From assembly GCF_042648445.1 (NCBI RefSeq), contig NZ_JBHRYB010000013.1, forward strand, positions 434,001 to 498,000: a DNA stretch of 64,000 nt. Direction: 5' to 3'. How positions within the stretch are numbered: the first letter of the stretch is position 1; every line of letters begins with the position of its first letter. Of this stretch, positions 1 to 8,880 are shown piece by piece. The DNA is from Bacterioplanoides pacificum. Lineage in GTDB: Bacteria; Pseudomonadota; Gammaproteobacteria; Pseudomonadales; Oceanobacteraceae. Both the position numbers and the translations under genes were made by a program. The notes under the pieces were generated by a model. That model saw only the letters and a program-made list of their open reading frames with translations, made no database searches and was not told the DNA's origin.

Positions 1-561
1 ATGAACAATGCCCGGGAAACTCAGCAATCGTTACAGTCGGGATTATTACTCGGTTTATTAGGTGTTTTTATTTTATTAAGTTTTCAGTTCCGCAGTTATG
101 CTGAGCCGGTAATTGTGATGTTATCCATTCCGCTGGCACTGATTGGTGTGGTTGCCGGGCATTTAATCATGGGCCAGAACCTGGCAATGCCCAGCATGGT
201 GGGTTTTGTATCACTGGCGGGGATTGTGGTAAACAACGCCATTTTATTGGTGGAGTTCGTCAAATATCACCGCCGCAACGGCGCCAGCCTGGCCGACGCA
301 GCCCGTCAGGCCAGCCAGGATCGTTTGCGGGCCATCGTATTAACCACCTCCACCACCGTCGCCGGTATGTTACCGCTGTTATTTGAAACCAGCTTACAGG
401 CCCAGGTATTAATTCCGCTGGTGATCAGCATCAGTTTTGGTTTGTTAATTTCCACCCTGCTGATTCTGATCGTATTGCCCTGCCTGTATACCATTTTGCA
501 GGACCTGCAGAGCACAGCGGTTACAACGTCAGAGGCAACTCAAGAAACTGCTGATAAATAA
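1..561 (+). CDS. RND multidrug efflux permease, C-terminal fragment (cut by window edge)
   Basis: This is the C-terminal end of an inner-membrane RND pump of the hydrophobe/amphiphile efflux (AcrB/MexF) type, which exports drugs by proton antiport together with a periplasmic adaptor and an outer-membrane channel. The 186 visible residues carry four hydrophobic segments and the loop SMVGFVSLAGIVVNNAILLVEF, typical of the TM10-TM11 region, followed by the TTSTTVAGMLPLL segment before the last helix. Full-length members have about 1,000-1,050 residues, so most of the gene lies before the window and the ATG at base 1 is not the real start. The last 41 bases overlap tail-to-tail with the glutathione transferase gene on the other strand. 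Confidence 0.9.
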   Translation: MNNARETQQSLQSGLLLGLLGVFILLSFQFRSYAEPVIVMLSIPLALIGVVAGHLIMGQNLAMPSMVGFVSLAGIVVNNAILLVEFVKYHRRNGASLADAARQASQDRLRAIVLTTSTTVAGMLPLLFETSLQAQVLIPLVISISFGLLISTLLILIVLPCLYTILQDLQSTAVTTSEATQETADK

Positions 562-1294
562 AGTCGCGATGAGCCAGCAGGATTGGCTCAAGCGCTTTTT
601 CCAGTGGTGTATCCAGGGTTTCAAACACCGTCCGTAAAACCGGCGACATGGCACACACGGAATCATCATAAGGTTTAAAAAACGCCATAAAACAGGCCAG
701 ATAAATATCAGCAATGGTCAGCCTTGTGCCCACCAGAAACGGGCTGCCCTGAGACTTCTGTTGCCGTAACTGTTGTGCCAGTGCCTGCAACTCAGCAATC
801 ACCGCGGGCTGATAGCGATGTGCCTGAGCAGCGTCGTAACCATATTTTTTCCCCAGGTAGCGGGCTATAAATTCAGGATAACCGCCGGCTTCTCCCTTTA
901 AACCTTTATCGACCCCGATTAACCGGCGATTCCAGCCCAGCCCCCGGGCATCACACAAACGCTGACACCAGGCCATAACCTGCTGCTGTTGCTGTGGCTC
1001 ATCCGGGACTAACGACTGGCCACTACCGTGCTGCTGAGTAAAAGCCACAATATCGTGCCAGCGATAAAGCGGCGCTTGTTGGTTATAAAACAATACCGGT
1101 GCACTGCGTCGGCCACTCCAGCGCGCCATATCGTCATCACGCTGATCCAGGTAAACCGCCTGCCAGGGAATAGCGCGTAACCATAACAGTGCCTTGGCCG
1201 CTTCACTCCATGGACTGGGAACCCCCTGTGGCACAATCATACGTACACCGGTGGCCGCTTGTGCCTGTGACAGGCCAATATAGTTAACTGCCAT
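521..1294 (-). CDS. Glutathione S-transferase family protein
   Basis: A 257-residue protein with an N-terminal thioredoxin-like half (LLWLRAIPWQAVYLDQ, then RRSAPVLFYNQQ, matching the cis-proline region of GSTs) and an all-helical C-terminal half containing TRLTIADIYLACFMAFF, the usual GST N-capping/hydrophobic staple region. It is cytosolic and likely conjugates or reduces electrophiles with glutathione; the substrate cannot be told. It is transcribed divergently from the LysR-type regulator at 1411, which is the usual arrangement for a regulator and its target. Its 3' end overlaps the RND gene by 41 bases. Confidence 0.8.
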   Translation of the reverse strand: MAVNYIGLSQAQAATGVRMIVPQGVPSPWSEAAKALLWLRAIPWQAVYLDQRDDDMARWSGRRSAPVLFYNQQAPLYRWHDIVAFTQQHGSGQSLVPDEPQQQQQVMAWCQRLCDARGLGWNRRLIGVDKGLKGEAGGYPEFIARYLGKKYGYDAAQAHRYQPAVIAELQALAQQLRQQKSQGSPFLVGTRLTIADIYLACFMAFFKPYDDSVCAMSPVLRTVFETLDTPLEKALEPILLAHRDFIYQQFLELPLTL

Positions 1295-1410
1295 AACTTC
1301 CCCAAAGAATAAGAATTACTAATCCGTAGCCATTTTTGACTTGATAGAAAAACCATTCAAACGATAATATCTGACCAATAATTAAGATTTTCTAATCAAA
1401 AGCCCGGCAA

Positions 1411-2316
1411 ATGGCATATAACAAACAACCTTCAGCGCCACCGCAGGCCCCTCCTATTCAGTACCTGCCGGCTTTTGTTGCCGCCGCACAACTGGGCAGC
1501 TTCCGTGCTGCCGCACAACAACTGAATGTCACGCCGTCTGCCATCAGTCAGCAAATTAAAAGTCTGGAGCAAAGGATTGGTCTGAGTTTATTCAGCCGTC
1601 AGGGCAAGGAACTGCAACTCAGTCAGGCGGGCGAAGAGTTTTTTAGTTTTGCAGCTCACAGCCTGGGACATTATCAGCAGGGCTGGCAAGGGTTTGCAGA
1701 ACAGTTTCTGTCCCCTCAGATTCGAATCAGCATGACCGACTACGTCGCCAACCGCATCATTATTCCGCGCCTGGCAGATTTTATGGAGCACAGCGGCATC
1801 CCGCTGGAAATTCACACCAGTTCGCGCAATCAGAATCTGCAGGCCAACACGCTGGATGCCGCGATTCGTTTTGGCACACCACCCTGGCCCGAACATCACG
1901 CCCGGGTCATCAGTGACGCTCAGGTTGCCATGGTCGCCAGCCCGGAGTATTGGCGACAACATCCGTTAACCTGTCGTCAGCACTGGCAACACCAGACCCT
2001 GATCCACGCCCGCCGCGTTACCAACGACTGGCAACGGCTGGAGCAATCACAGGGCTATACCATTACCGCCCGTCAGCAACTGATGTTTGATAGTTATGAG
2101 ACTGCCATCGAAGCAGCCAAGGCCGGATTAGGTATTATGCTGGCCAGCTTCCCGACCTCAAACCAGGAGTTACGCAGCGGCGTTTTGCAGGCACATTCGG
2201 AAAAACGCTTCAGCAGCGGGGAACATTTTTATCTGATCACCAAACCCAATGATCATAAAGAAAAGCGCTATCAGCAGTTATTCAGCTGGCTGAGTGCGGT
2301 ATTCGCAGAGTTATAA
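1411..2316 (+). CDS. LysR-family transcriptional regulator (GcvA-like subgroup)
   Basis: A 301-residue LysR regulator. The winged HTH lies at about residues 18-78 (FVAAAQLGSFRAAAQQLNVTPSAISQQIKSLE, cut here for length) and the effector-binding domain fills the rest, including the C-terminal EAAKAGLGIMLASFP segment typical of the GcvA-like group. A proline-rich N-terminal extension of about 16 residues precedes the HTH. It is divergent from the GST gene; the 116-base AT-rich gap between them is the expected site for LysR binding and control of both genes. Target and effector are unknown. Confidence 0.85.
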   Translation: MAYNKQPSAPPQAPPIQYLPAFVAAAQLGSFRAAAQQLNVTPSAISQQIKSLEQRIGLSLFSRQGKELQLSQAGEEFFSFAAHSLGHYQQGWQGFAEQFLSPQIRISMTDYVANRIIIPRLADFMEHSGIPLEIHTSSRNQNLQANTLDAAIRFGTPPWPEHHARVISDAQVAMVASPEYWRQHPLTCRQHWQHQTLIHARRVTNDWQRLEQSQGYTITARQQLMFDSYETAIEAAKAGLGIMLASFPTSNQELRSGVLQAHSEKRFSSGEHFYLITKPNDHKEKRYQQLFSWLSAVFAEL

Positions 2317-2324
2317 CAAACCGT

Positions 2325-2990
2325 TTAATTCACCACCGGATAGGCCAGCTCGCCCCAGTCGTGGTCTGCTGCATCCAGGATAATATCAATCATAATCGGC
2401 AACAGAGTCATCATCAGCGCAGCACCGTCTTCCACCTGTTGCCGGTTAATTTTGCTGCGGTAAGTGGCACCACCACCGACGACCTGATTATGTAATACCT
2501 GTAACCGATCCAGCACGATGCCTAATAACGGTGCTACCTTTTTGCGGCTTAAATAATTTAATGCATCCACCGACGAGCGGTTAAACAATAACTGCCACCG
2601 GCTATCTCCCTGTTCCTCACGTAATGCCTGCCAGAAAGGGGCAAACACATAAGGATTTTTGATTAGGGCCTTTACCGGCCCGGAATACTGATGCCACAGA
2701 CAGTGATATATTTTTTCGTCATGATCGAGGGCCACCAGTTGCTCAACAAAATGAACAAAATCAGCCTGTTCAGCTAACGAGCCGGAGTCATCCGCAGCTA
2801 CCCGACAGGCAGAAAAACCGATCCAGGCCGAAATAAACTGCATATCCGCATCATCAGCCTGGTGCTCTGCCGCCTGGAGCCAGCTCAGCGCCCGGTGCAA
2901 ACGCGTGGAATGCCGCTGATCAAAACCGTTACCTTGTTCGCGTAAGCGTTGTTTTAATCCTGCAAAAGATAACGTTTGAACATCAGTCAT
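2325..2990 (-). CDS. HEPN-like domain protein with degenerate RNase motif
   Basis: An uncharacterised protein of 221 residues if the ATG at 2990 is used (an ATG at 2999 is in frame but has no ribosome-site spacing). The pattern FISAWIGFSACRV near residue 55-67 and the C-terminal LHNQVVGGGATY followed by NRQQVEDGAALMMTLLPI recalls Apea-like HEPN proteins, in which this second stretch normally reads as an RNxxxH motif (RNQLVHGGAT). Here both the Arg and the His are replaced (HN....G), so RNase activity of the HEPN type would not be expected. The family assignment is by eye. It follows the 119-residue ORF by 29 bases and probably forms an operon with it. Confidence 0.6.
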   Translation of the reverse strand: MTDVQTLSFAGLKQRLREQGNGFDQRHSTRLHRALSWLQAAEHQADDADMQFISAWIGFSACRVAADDSGSLAEQADFVHFVEQLVALDHDEKIYHCLWHQYSGPVKALIKNPYVFAPFWQALREEQGDSRWQLLFNRSSVDALNYLSRKKVAPLLGIVLDRLQVLHNQVVGGGATYRSKINRQQVEDGAALMMTLLPIMIDIILDAADHDWGELAYPVVN

Positions 2991-3019
2991 CGATGGCATT
3001 CCGTTTTAGCATTAAACAA

Positions 3020-3379
3020 TTAACCGCAACATTCGCTGTGGTCATCAAAATCAATGGCCAGGTAGATAGCGGCGCTCGGGAACTGTGCCGGATACGCCAC
3101 ATAATAATGTGTTGATTCATCCACCGGCCACCAGCAGGCGGCTTCGCGCGGCACATCGTCGAGATTTACCCGTTCGATACAATAATGCAATTGCATACCC
3201 ACGGTTTCTGGAAAGCTGTCGGTAAAATACGCCGGAAAACCATCTTCTGCGGTATCCAGTTTGCCTTCAATGGTCAGCTGTTGCAGTTTGTTTTTCCAGC
3301 TTTCGTCCTGGCTGACATCCAGCAGAAAATCACCCAGATAATTGGTGTGACGCTTTTTAATAATTCGTTGGTTAGCCAT
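3020..3379 (-). CDS. Uncharacterised 119-residue protein
   Basis: A small soluble, acidic protein that I do not recognise. It begins MANQRIIKKRHTNYLGDF and ends with an acidic, histidine- and cysteine-containing tail (DFDDHSECCG), which could bind metal, though that is a guess. The ATG at 3379 is preferred over the one at 3385 because AGGA lies six bases upstream of it. Its stop is 29 bases before the start of the HEPN-like gene on the same strand, so the two are probably cotranscribed. Confidence 0.6.
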   Translation of the reverse strand: MANQRIIKKRHTNYLGDFLLDVSQDESWKNKLQQLTIEGKLDTAEDGFPAYFTDSFPETVGMQLHYCIERVNLDDVPREAACWWPVDESTHYYVAYPAQFPSAAIYLAIDFDDHSECCG

Positions 3380-3461
3380 AACCATCCTGTTCGGTTGTGT
3401 TGCGTAACTGAGATCGTTAGCAGGTTAAATTGCTAACGTTGTATTTTTGGCCAGCCTGGTT

Positions 3462-4133
3462 TTACCAGGGTAATAACTGACCGTTGGAGTGCCAGAAGCC
3501 ACCGCTGTTATCCAGCGTTAACTCGTCGATCCGTGCTAATAAACCGGCCGCGGCTTCTGCCGGAGTAATATCGCCGTTAAAACCGACCATCCGGGTTTGA
3601 ACAAATCCGGGGTGCAGCTGAGCAACCGCAATACCTTCCGGCTTCAGATCCATCGCCAGACTTTTACCAACCGCGTTCAGCGCCGCTTTTGACGCACGGT
3701 AACCATAATAAGCACCGGAGGTATTATCAGCGACCGACCCCATACGACTGGTAATATTGGCAATTTTACTGCCCTCTGTCAGCAGTGGTAACAGGCTGTG
3801 AACCATGTTCAGTGGTGCCAGAGTATTAATTTCCAGCTGGCGGCGAATACTGTCGAGATCCATATCATCGAGCGTTTCGTTCAGAAAGATGCCGGCATTA
3901 TTGACCAGTATATCCAGCGGGCCATCCAGTAACTCTGCCAGCATAGTTTGCAGGCCGGCAACGGCGGTTTCATCGCTGACATCAATACCGCTGACAATCT
4001 GATCGGCGATATCGTCCAGCTCGGCACTGCTTTCCCGGCACACAGCTGTTACCTTATCACCCCGGGCAGCAAACAACTTCGCCAGCTCCAGACCAATTCC
4101 CCGGTTAGCACCGGTAATCACTACGTTTGCCAT
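3462..4133 (-). CDS. Short-chain dehydrogenase/reductase (SDR)
   Basis: A classical SDR of 223 residues, an NAD(P)-dependent oxidoreductase of unknown substrate. It carries the glycine-rich cofactor motif TGANRGIGLELAK at residues 7-19, LVNNAGI (the NNAG motif) near residue 76-82, a catalytic Ser in NITSRMGS and the YxxxK pair in YYGYRASKAALN. The C-terminal LHPGFVQTRMVG matches the usual substrate-loop region. It resembles the C-factor/sniffer-like subgroup that prefers carbonyl substrates. It appears monocistronic. Confidence 0.85.
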   Translation of the reverse strand: MANVVITGANRGIGLELAKLFAARGDKVTAVCRESSAELDDIADQIVSGIDVSDETAVAGLQTMLAELLDGPLDILVNNAGIFLNETLDDMDLDSIRRQLEINTLAPLNMVHSLLPLLTEGSKIANITSRMGSVADNTSGAYYGYRASKAALNAVGKSLAMDLKPEGIAVAQLHPGFVQTRMVGFNGDITPAEAAAGLLARIDELTLDNSGGFWHSNGQLLPW

Positions 4134-4422
4134 GCTTGATCAGCCTTTTCATTTGTTTCGGTGGCCACCATAGTAATGCAATCGCCGGGGAATGAAAGTA
4201 ATGGCCAGTGACACAAGTGCAACACACAGTAACGGCATAGAAACCACCAGAGAGCTTCAGATGACCACAGCCACACATAACCTGACCCGCCTGCTGGTAC
4301 AAGCCCTGATCCGTACGGCTTCACAGTTCCACACTTCAACGGCCATGGCCGTTATTTGCCGGAGCAGCTTGTGATAAGGTAGTGATAATCCAAACAATAA
4401 AACAGCCAACGTCCGGAATATC
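4134..4422. other. Intergenic region without recognisable gene
   Basis: This 289-base gap lies between two divergently transcribed genes. Short overlapping ORFs occur on both strands, but none has a convincing ribosome site, domain or composition. I see no structured RNA or repeat. Promoters for both flanking genes are expected here. Confidence 0.4.
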
Positions 4423-5463
4423 ATGAGCAAACCGTCTCCCAGCAATAAATCGTTAACCAAAAGTCTTATCCGGCTGCCGCTGGGCACCCCACTGGCCGAT
4501 GTCAAAGCGTTGTTTGGTCAACGCTGGACAACGATAAAACCGCGCGATCAGGGTTGGGTATTACGCAGTAACGGACTGCCGGTTGGTTTACGTTTTGATC
4601 AGCAGGGATTATTGGCTTATCTCGACTGCAATGCCAATTCACCCAAGCTGCAGATGCAACAGTTGTCGCCCGGTATGTCACTGGAACAGGCTCAGGCAAT
4701 CTACCCTCAACTGACACTAACACCCGATGCCGAACTGGAGCAATTTGGAATTCTGAGTTACAACACACCACTGGAAGACGGCAACCGCCTAGAAATCCGC
4801 TGCCGCAACCAGCAGCTGATCGCCATCACGCTGGACAATCCCAACGCCTGTTACCCGGATAACACTCAGCAACTTGAGCCCGAGGCACACATCTATCCCC
4901 CGGCAGACACACAGGCCTGTCATTTTTTCGCCGACCCTAACTTTAAACTGGCAGTACTGGGTGAGCTGAACCAGCGACAATTAATTAACCTGGCGGACCG
5001 CCAACAGCTGACCGATTTTGTTTACGGTCGGCCAATGGATACTGACGATCTGCCTTTTGGTTTAGTACAACCGGTATTGGATTACCTCAGCCATTACCCG
5101 CTGACTGACGCTTTATTAGCCCGACTGACCTCCGTATCTGTCGACTTCAGTGATGATATTTATTGTTATTGCTTTAATTATTGGGATGGTGAAGGCCAGG
5201 AGTTTGATGTGTCTTCATTAACAGGAATCGGACATTGCATTAATCTGGAAACCCTCTATCTGACTTGCGGCTGTGACGGTGTATCACTAACACCGCTGCG
5301 AACACTGAAAAAACTGCGCCATATTTATGCCGATGGCCTGGCATTTACCGACTATGAAATATTATTAGCACTGCCACAGCTGGAATCGGTTAACGGACTG
5401 CTGGAACATATACCTGCGGCGATTGCCACACAGCTGCAGGCCAGGAATATCGTGCTGAACTGA
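4423..5463 (+). CDS. Uncharacterised protein with leucine-rich-repeat-like C-terminus
   Basis: A 346-residue cytosolic-looking protein that I cannot assign to a characterised family. The N-terminal half (about residues 15-135) has two similar blocks starting LPLGTPLADVKALF and LSPGMSLEQAQAIYP, which look like a duplicated small domain. The C-terminal part (about 240-335) has leucine spacing like leucine-rich repeats: LTGIGHCINLETLYL, then LTPLRTLKKLRHIY, then LLALPQLESVNGL. It is followed after 29 bases by the 407-residue gene on the same strand, suggesting an operon. Confidence 0.65.
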   Translation: MSKPSPSNKSLTKSLIRLPLGTPLADVKALFGQRWTTIKPRDQGWVLRSNGLPVGLRFDQQGLLAYLDCNANSPKLQMQQLSPGMSLEQAQAIYPQLTLTPDAELEQFGILSYNTPLEDGNRLEIRCRNQQLIAITLDNPNACYPDNTQQLEPEAHIYPPADTQACHFFADPNFKLAVLGELNQRQLINLADRQQLTDFVYGRPMDTDDLPFGLVQPVLDYLSHYPLTDALLARLTSVSVDFSDDIYCYCFNYWDGEGQEFDVSSLTGIGHCINLETLYLTCGCDGVSLTPLRTLKKLRHIYADGLAFTDYEILLALPQLESVNGLLEHIPAAIATQLQARNIVLN

Positions 5464-5492
5464 ACAACAAACCGACCAGGGAACGAGCGGTT

Positions 5493-6716
5493 ATGAAACG
5501 ACTTGTAGTATTTTTTAGTATCGCACTGGTTGCCATCGCCAGCTTAACCCAGCTGGATGATGAGCTCACACCAGAAGCCAAACAGCTGCTGTTACAGCAA
5601 CAAAATCCGCCCTCTAGTAACGCTTATTATTATGCTTTGGGTTTTTCGGCCCAGGCCGGGAATGATCCGAAAACCGTTGGTGAACAACGGTTTCTGGCGC
5701 TGTCACAGACAACCGCTGAGGGGCAGGAAAACTCCGCTCAGCCCCCACTGCTCCTTCCCGAAGGGGAACCGTTTTGCCGCTTCAGCCAGCCGCAGTGCCT
5801 GGAGTATTTATTAACTCACGATAACAACGGCCTGTTAACACAACATTCGCTACTGCTTAACCGTTTCCGCCATTTTTTAACATTTAACGAATACACCACT
5901 CAGACTCTGCCCGACGCTGCGGAGGAGTTTGTACCTTACCGTTATTTAAACCACGCCGCCCGGCTGGCTCTGATTGAGGCCATCCAGGCCTACCAGCAAG
6001 GTGCCGTTGTGGTGGCAGAGGATAAGCTGACACAACAATTCCGTCAGATTCGCCGCGCCATGGCGTTACAGGATACCGTAATTGGCAAAATGCTGATGTT
6101 ATCCTGGCTGAACGATATCCTCGATCTGCACAGTGTTATATTGGCGCAAAGCGGACGACGCAGCCATCGGCTGAGTCGGTTAACTCAGGCCGAAAAAAGC
6201 TTCAGTGATATCATCGCACGTGAATTTATGTTGTCTTATCGTTTATTCCGCCAACTGGATAAGCGCCCGGACTTCTTTGATGAGCAGGGTGAGTTGCCAG
6301 GCTGGCTGGTGCGGATTGTTTTTAAACCCAATATGTCTGTGAATGCGATCACTCCCGGGTTGTACCGGTTGCAGCGTCTGTCGTTATTACCCCCGAACGA
6401 ATTTGCCGCCGCCGTTCGACATGAGCCTCCGGGCAAAGCCCGCAGTTCGATGCTGAGAAATTATGCCGGCCATGTACTGGTTGGCATTTCAGCCGACTTT
6501 GATCAGTACCTCGCCAGACTGCACGACTTCGATATAAAACTGATGATGTTTAATCAGCTCTATCATTGGCAGCAAAGTGCCGATGCCTTAACACATCCGT
6601 ATTTTAATAAGCAGCAACTGAGGAAAACAGAAACCAGCCTGTGTTTTCCCAGTGTGATAGAAAATAACCGCCAGCCCCCCTGTCTGATCCTGGCGCTGAA
6701 GCCGGCGACCGAATAA
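5493..6716 (+). CDS. Uncharacterised exported or membrane-anchored protein
   Basis: A 407-residue protein starting with a short basic and hydrophobic segment (MKRLVVFFSIALVAIASL), which could be a signal peptide or an N-terminal membrane anchor. The rest is soluble and helix-rich, with no motif that I recognise. The start is supported by GGGAACGAGCGG upstream of the ATG. It lies 29 bases after the leucine-rich-repeat-like gene and is probably translated from the same message. Function unknown. Confidence 0.65.
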   Translation: MKRLVVFFSIALVAIASLTQLDDELTPEAKQLLLQQQNPPSSNAYYYALGFSAQAGNDPKTVGEQRFLALSQTTAEGQENSAQPPLLLPEGEPFCRFSQPQCLEYLLTHDNNGLLTQHSLLLNRFRHFLTFNEYTTQTLPDAAEEFVPYRYLNHAARLALIEAIQAYQQGAVVVAEDKLTQQFRQIRRAMALQDTVIGKMLMLSWLNDILDLHSVILAQSGRRSHRLSRLTQAEKSFSDIIAREFMLSYRLFRQLDKRPDFFDEQGELPGWLVRIVFKPNMSVNAITPGLYRLQRLSLLPPNEFAAAVRHEPPGKARSSMLRNYAGHVLVGISADFDQYLARLHDFDIKLMMFNQLYHWQQSADALTHPYFNKQQLRKTETSLCFPSVIENNRQPPCLILALKPATE

Positions 6717-6765
6717 CCGTGACAGGCGCTGATGACGTATTAACGCCGCTCAGCGCCTGTGTCGC

Positions 6766-8016
6766 TCAGTAATAATAATACAGCGACAACTGAATATAAT
6801 CGTCCTGACGCAACTGATAACTGAGATTGTCATCCGCCGATGAATGGAACAATAACCCTTCAACATTCAGCTTCATGCTGTCCCCCAGGCGGGTTTCCGC
6901 TTCCAGCAGCACACTCCGGGTAGCCTGATCATCCAGATCCTGACTGATACCAAACAAGACCTCACTTGAGTCGGCATCATTCAGTGCCAGCCGGCCGCCA
7001 ACAAACAGATCATTTTGTCCTAAAGCCAGTGCAGCGTCATCGCGTGAGTCATACTGGTATTCAGCCAGCGCACCTAAATCCCAATCGGTTTCGGCGATAC
7101 CGTAAAAGGTATATTCAAAACCACCGGTCGCTGCACTGTAATCTTCAACATCGATTGCGGCATAGTCCGTTCCGATGCTGTCATCAAAGGTGCGGTAAAT
7201 GGTTTCCAGTTTCCATAACCAGGAGTCCAGCGTCGCCTGAACATCGAGACCAAACTGATCTATCAGCACATACAAGGGAGCCAGTGCTACCGGCTGAGGC
7301 GAAGCACCGGCAAACTGAGGAACAAACAGCGGATCTCGACTGGTGCCGCGGAAATACGTCAATCCGACATCATAATCATCCAGTGTGTGTGCCCAGCGCA
7401 ATGCCAGATCGATGTGGCGATCTTCCTTATCCGACTGATACAAAGCATCATCTTCGGCAATATCCACAGCAAAGCGGAAACGTCCGTCGTTACCGGCAAA
7501 AGTACGCTCGCGGAAACCCGGTAAAATAAAAGCATCCAATAATCCCCAGGACTGCACCAGAGATAACTTCAGCATCGGCTGACCCAGTTTATCTTCGCCG
7601 TCCGGTGCTTCAACAAAGTCTGTCTGGTTAACAATATCCACCAGATGCTGAGATTCCGTAACACCCCAGAATACCTTGCTGATACCGGCTTTTAATTCCC
7701 AGCTGTCACCATAGGTTAACCAGGACGCTTCACGGATATCCGCGTGACTGCGTTCGTCATCTTCGCTGTCCCAGCGGCCAAACGCTCTGAACACCACAAT
7801 ATGCTGGCCACTTTCTGATTGCCAGGCCAGCTCAGGCTCGATACTGGCACTGAACTGGTGCCGGGCCTGATCGTCATCCGCGCTATTAAATTGTCCGGCA
7901 TTGAGAAATTCACGCCATTCCGCTCCGGCATTACCGCTGAATTCCACACCGTCCAGTGCCTGACTGGTTGCGGCACTGAACAGTGCCGGCAGTAACCATA
8001 GTTTAAGCTGTTGCAT
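6766..8016 (-). CDS. Outer-membrane beta-barrel protein of an MMPL/LolA-like gene cluster
   Basis: A secreted 416-residue protein. The ATG at 8016 follows AGGACGAG and opens a clear signal peptide (MQQLKLWLLPALFSAATSQA); a GTG at 8037 is a less likely start. The mature part has alternating aromatic strands (for example WRWxx-type repeats and a final IQLSLYYYY) that fit a beta barrel ending in aromatic residues. In other gammaproteobacteria such proteins are encoded next to a LolA-like outer-membrane lipoprotein-sorting protein and an MMPL-family RND transporter; here the LolA-like gene is directly upstream and the transporter is only a fragment. Likely role: outer-membrane partner in lipid or hydrophobic compound export. 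Confidence 0.7.
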   Translation of the reverse strand: MQQLKLWLLPALFSAATSQALDGVEFSGNAGAEWREFLNAGQFNSADDDQARHQFSASIEPELAWQSESGQHIVVFRAFGRWDSEDDERSHADIREASWLTYGDSWELKAGISKVFWGVTESQHLVDIVNQTDFVEAPDGEDKLGQPMLKLSLVQSWGLLDAFILPGFRERTFAGNDGRFRFAVDIAEDDALYQSDKEDRHIDLALRWAHTLDDYDVGLTYFRGTSRDPLFVPQFAGASPQPVALAPLYVLIDQFGLDVQATLDSWLWKLETIYRTFDDSIGTDYAAIDVEDYSAATGGFEYTFYGIAETDWDLGALAEYQYDSRDDAALALGQNDLFVGGRLALNDADSSEVLFGISQDLDDQATRSVLLEAETRLGDSMKLNVEGLLFHSSADDNLSYQLRQDDYIQLSLYYYY

Positions 8017-8037
8017 AACTCGTCCTGTTGTTAACAC

Positions 8038-8847
8038 TTAACGGGCACGTTTCAACGTCGCTTTATTAAAGTCAGAATCTTTCAGACCGGTTTTAAACTC
8101 CAGACTCAGTGTTTTCAGATCGGTGCTTTTTCTGGTCTGGTGATTCACCATCGTCATCGCCATCGGACGCCAGTACTGATCAAGATACTGCTGGTATTGA
8201 GCGAAGGTCAGGGTTTTAAGCAGTGACTTTTTACGATCGTAAAAATCAATTTTCTGAGCCCGGAACTCAGCTTTATCCAGCCACACAACCTGGCGCGTGT
8301 AGCCGGAATATTTATCTGTTGGAATCTGTTCAATTTTATAACAGTCCTGGCCATTCAGTGATTCTTCACCTAACAGCTGGAACTGATACTTTTCCAGTTC
8401 AAATGAACTTAAATCTTCATAAGAAAACTCACTGCCCATAAAGGGGCCCGATTTATTACGCGAGGATATACGTTTAACCCGCTTTAAGGCCGGCAAATAC
8501 AACCACTGGTCATCCGCCTTATCAACGTGTGAAAAACTGAGAAAAGCAGTGCCTTTTACATCCCGTGGCTGATCAAAAATAGTCAGCCCCTTGTCACCAT
8601 CATCCGTCACTTCAAGGCTTTTCATACGCATTTCACGCACACTTTCCTCGCCCTGTGCATTACGCAGCGTCATGATGACAGCGGACTGGGAGTCACCCCA
8701 GCCCAGGTCACGGGTTTTCCGCTCCTCGGCAATGGCCAGTCCCTGTTCCTGCGGTGTTTTGCCACTCAGATCCAGCGCCTGACTGAACCCGGCCAGCGTC
8801 ATTAAGACAGAACCGGCGAGAATTTTAACGGTTTTATTGAATATCAT
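8038..8847 (-). CDS. LolA-like outer-membrane lipoprotein-sorting protein
   Basis: A 269-residue periplasmic protein with a signal peptide (MIFNKTVKILAGSVLMTLAG...SQA) and the features of the LolA-like family often annotated as outer membrane lipoprotein-sorting protein: MTLRNAQGEESVREMRMKS, FDQPRDVKGTAFL and YLPALKRVKRISSRNKSGPF. In known clusters it works with an MMPL-type RND transporter, probably carrying hydrophobic cargo across the periplasm. Its stop codon is next to the outer-membrane protein gene and it follows the truncated MMPL gene, so the operon order is MMPL stub, LolA-like, barrel. Confidence 0.8.
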   Translation of the reverse strand: MIFNKTVKILAGSVLMTLAGFSQALDLSGKTPQEQGLAIAEERKTRDLGWGDSQSAVIMTLRNAQGEESVREMRMKSLEVTDDGDKGLTIFDQPRDVKGTAFLSFSHVDKADDQWLYLPALKRVKRISSRNKSGPFMGSEFSYEDLSSFELEKYQFQLLGEESLNGQDCYKIEQIPTDKYSGYTRQVVWLDKAEFRAQKIDFYDRKKSLLKTLTFAQYQQYLDQYWRPMAMTMVNHQTRKSTDLKTLSLEFKTGLKDSDFNKATLKRAR

Positions 8848-8880
8848 AATCGGTACCTTCTGTTATCCCTGTAATTGCAT

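Noticed and set aside
4121..4374. Overlapping ORFs of 60-72 residues between the SDR gene and the 346-residue gene
   Set aside because: They overlap each other on both strands, lack ribosome sites and domains, and show no gene-like composition.
6966..7529. A 187-residue plus-strand ORF
   Set aside because: Antisense shadow of the outer-membrane barrel gene, His/Arg-rich and without domain similarity.
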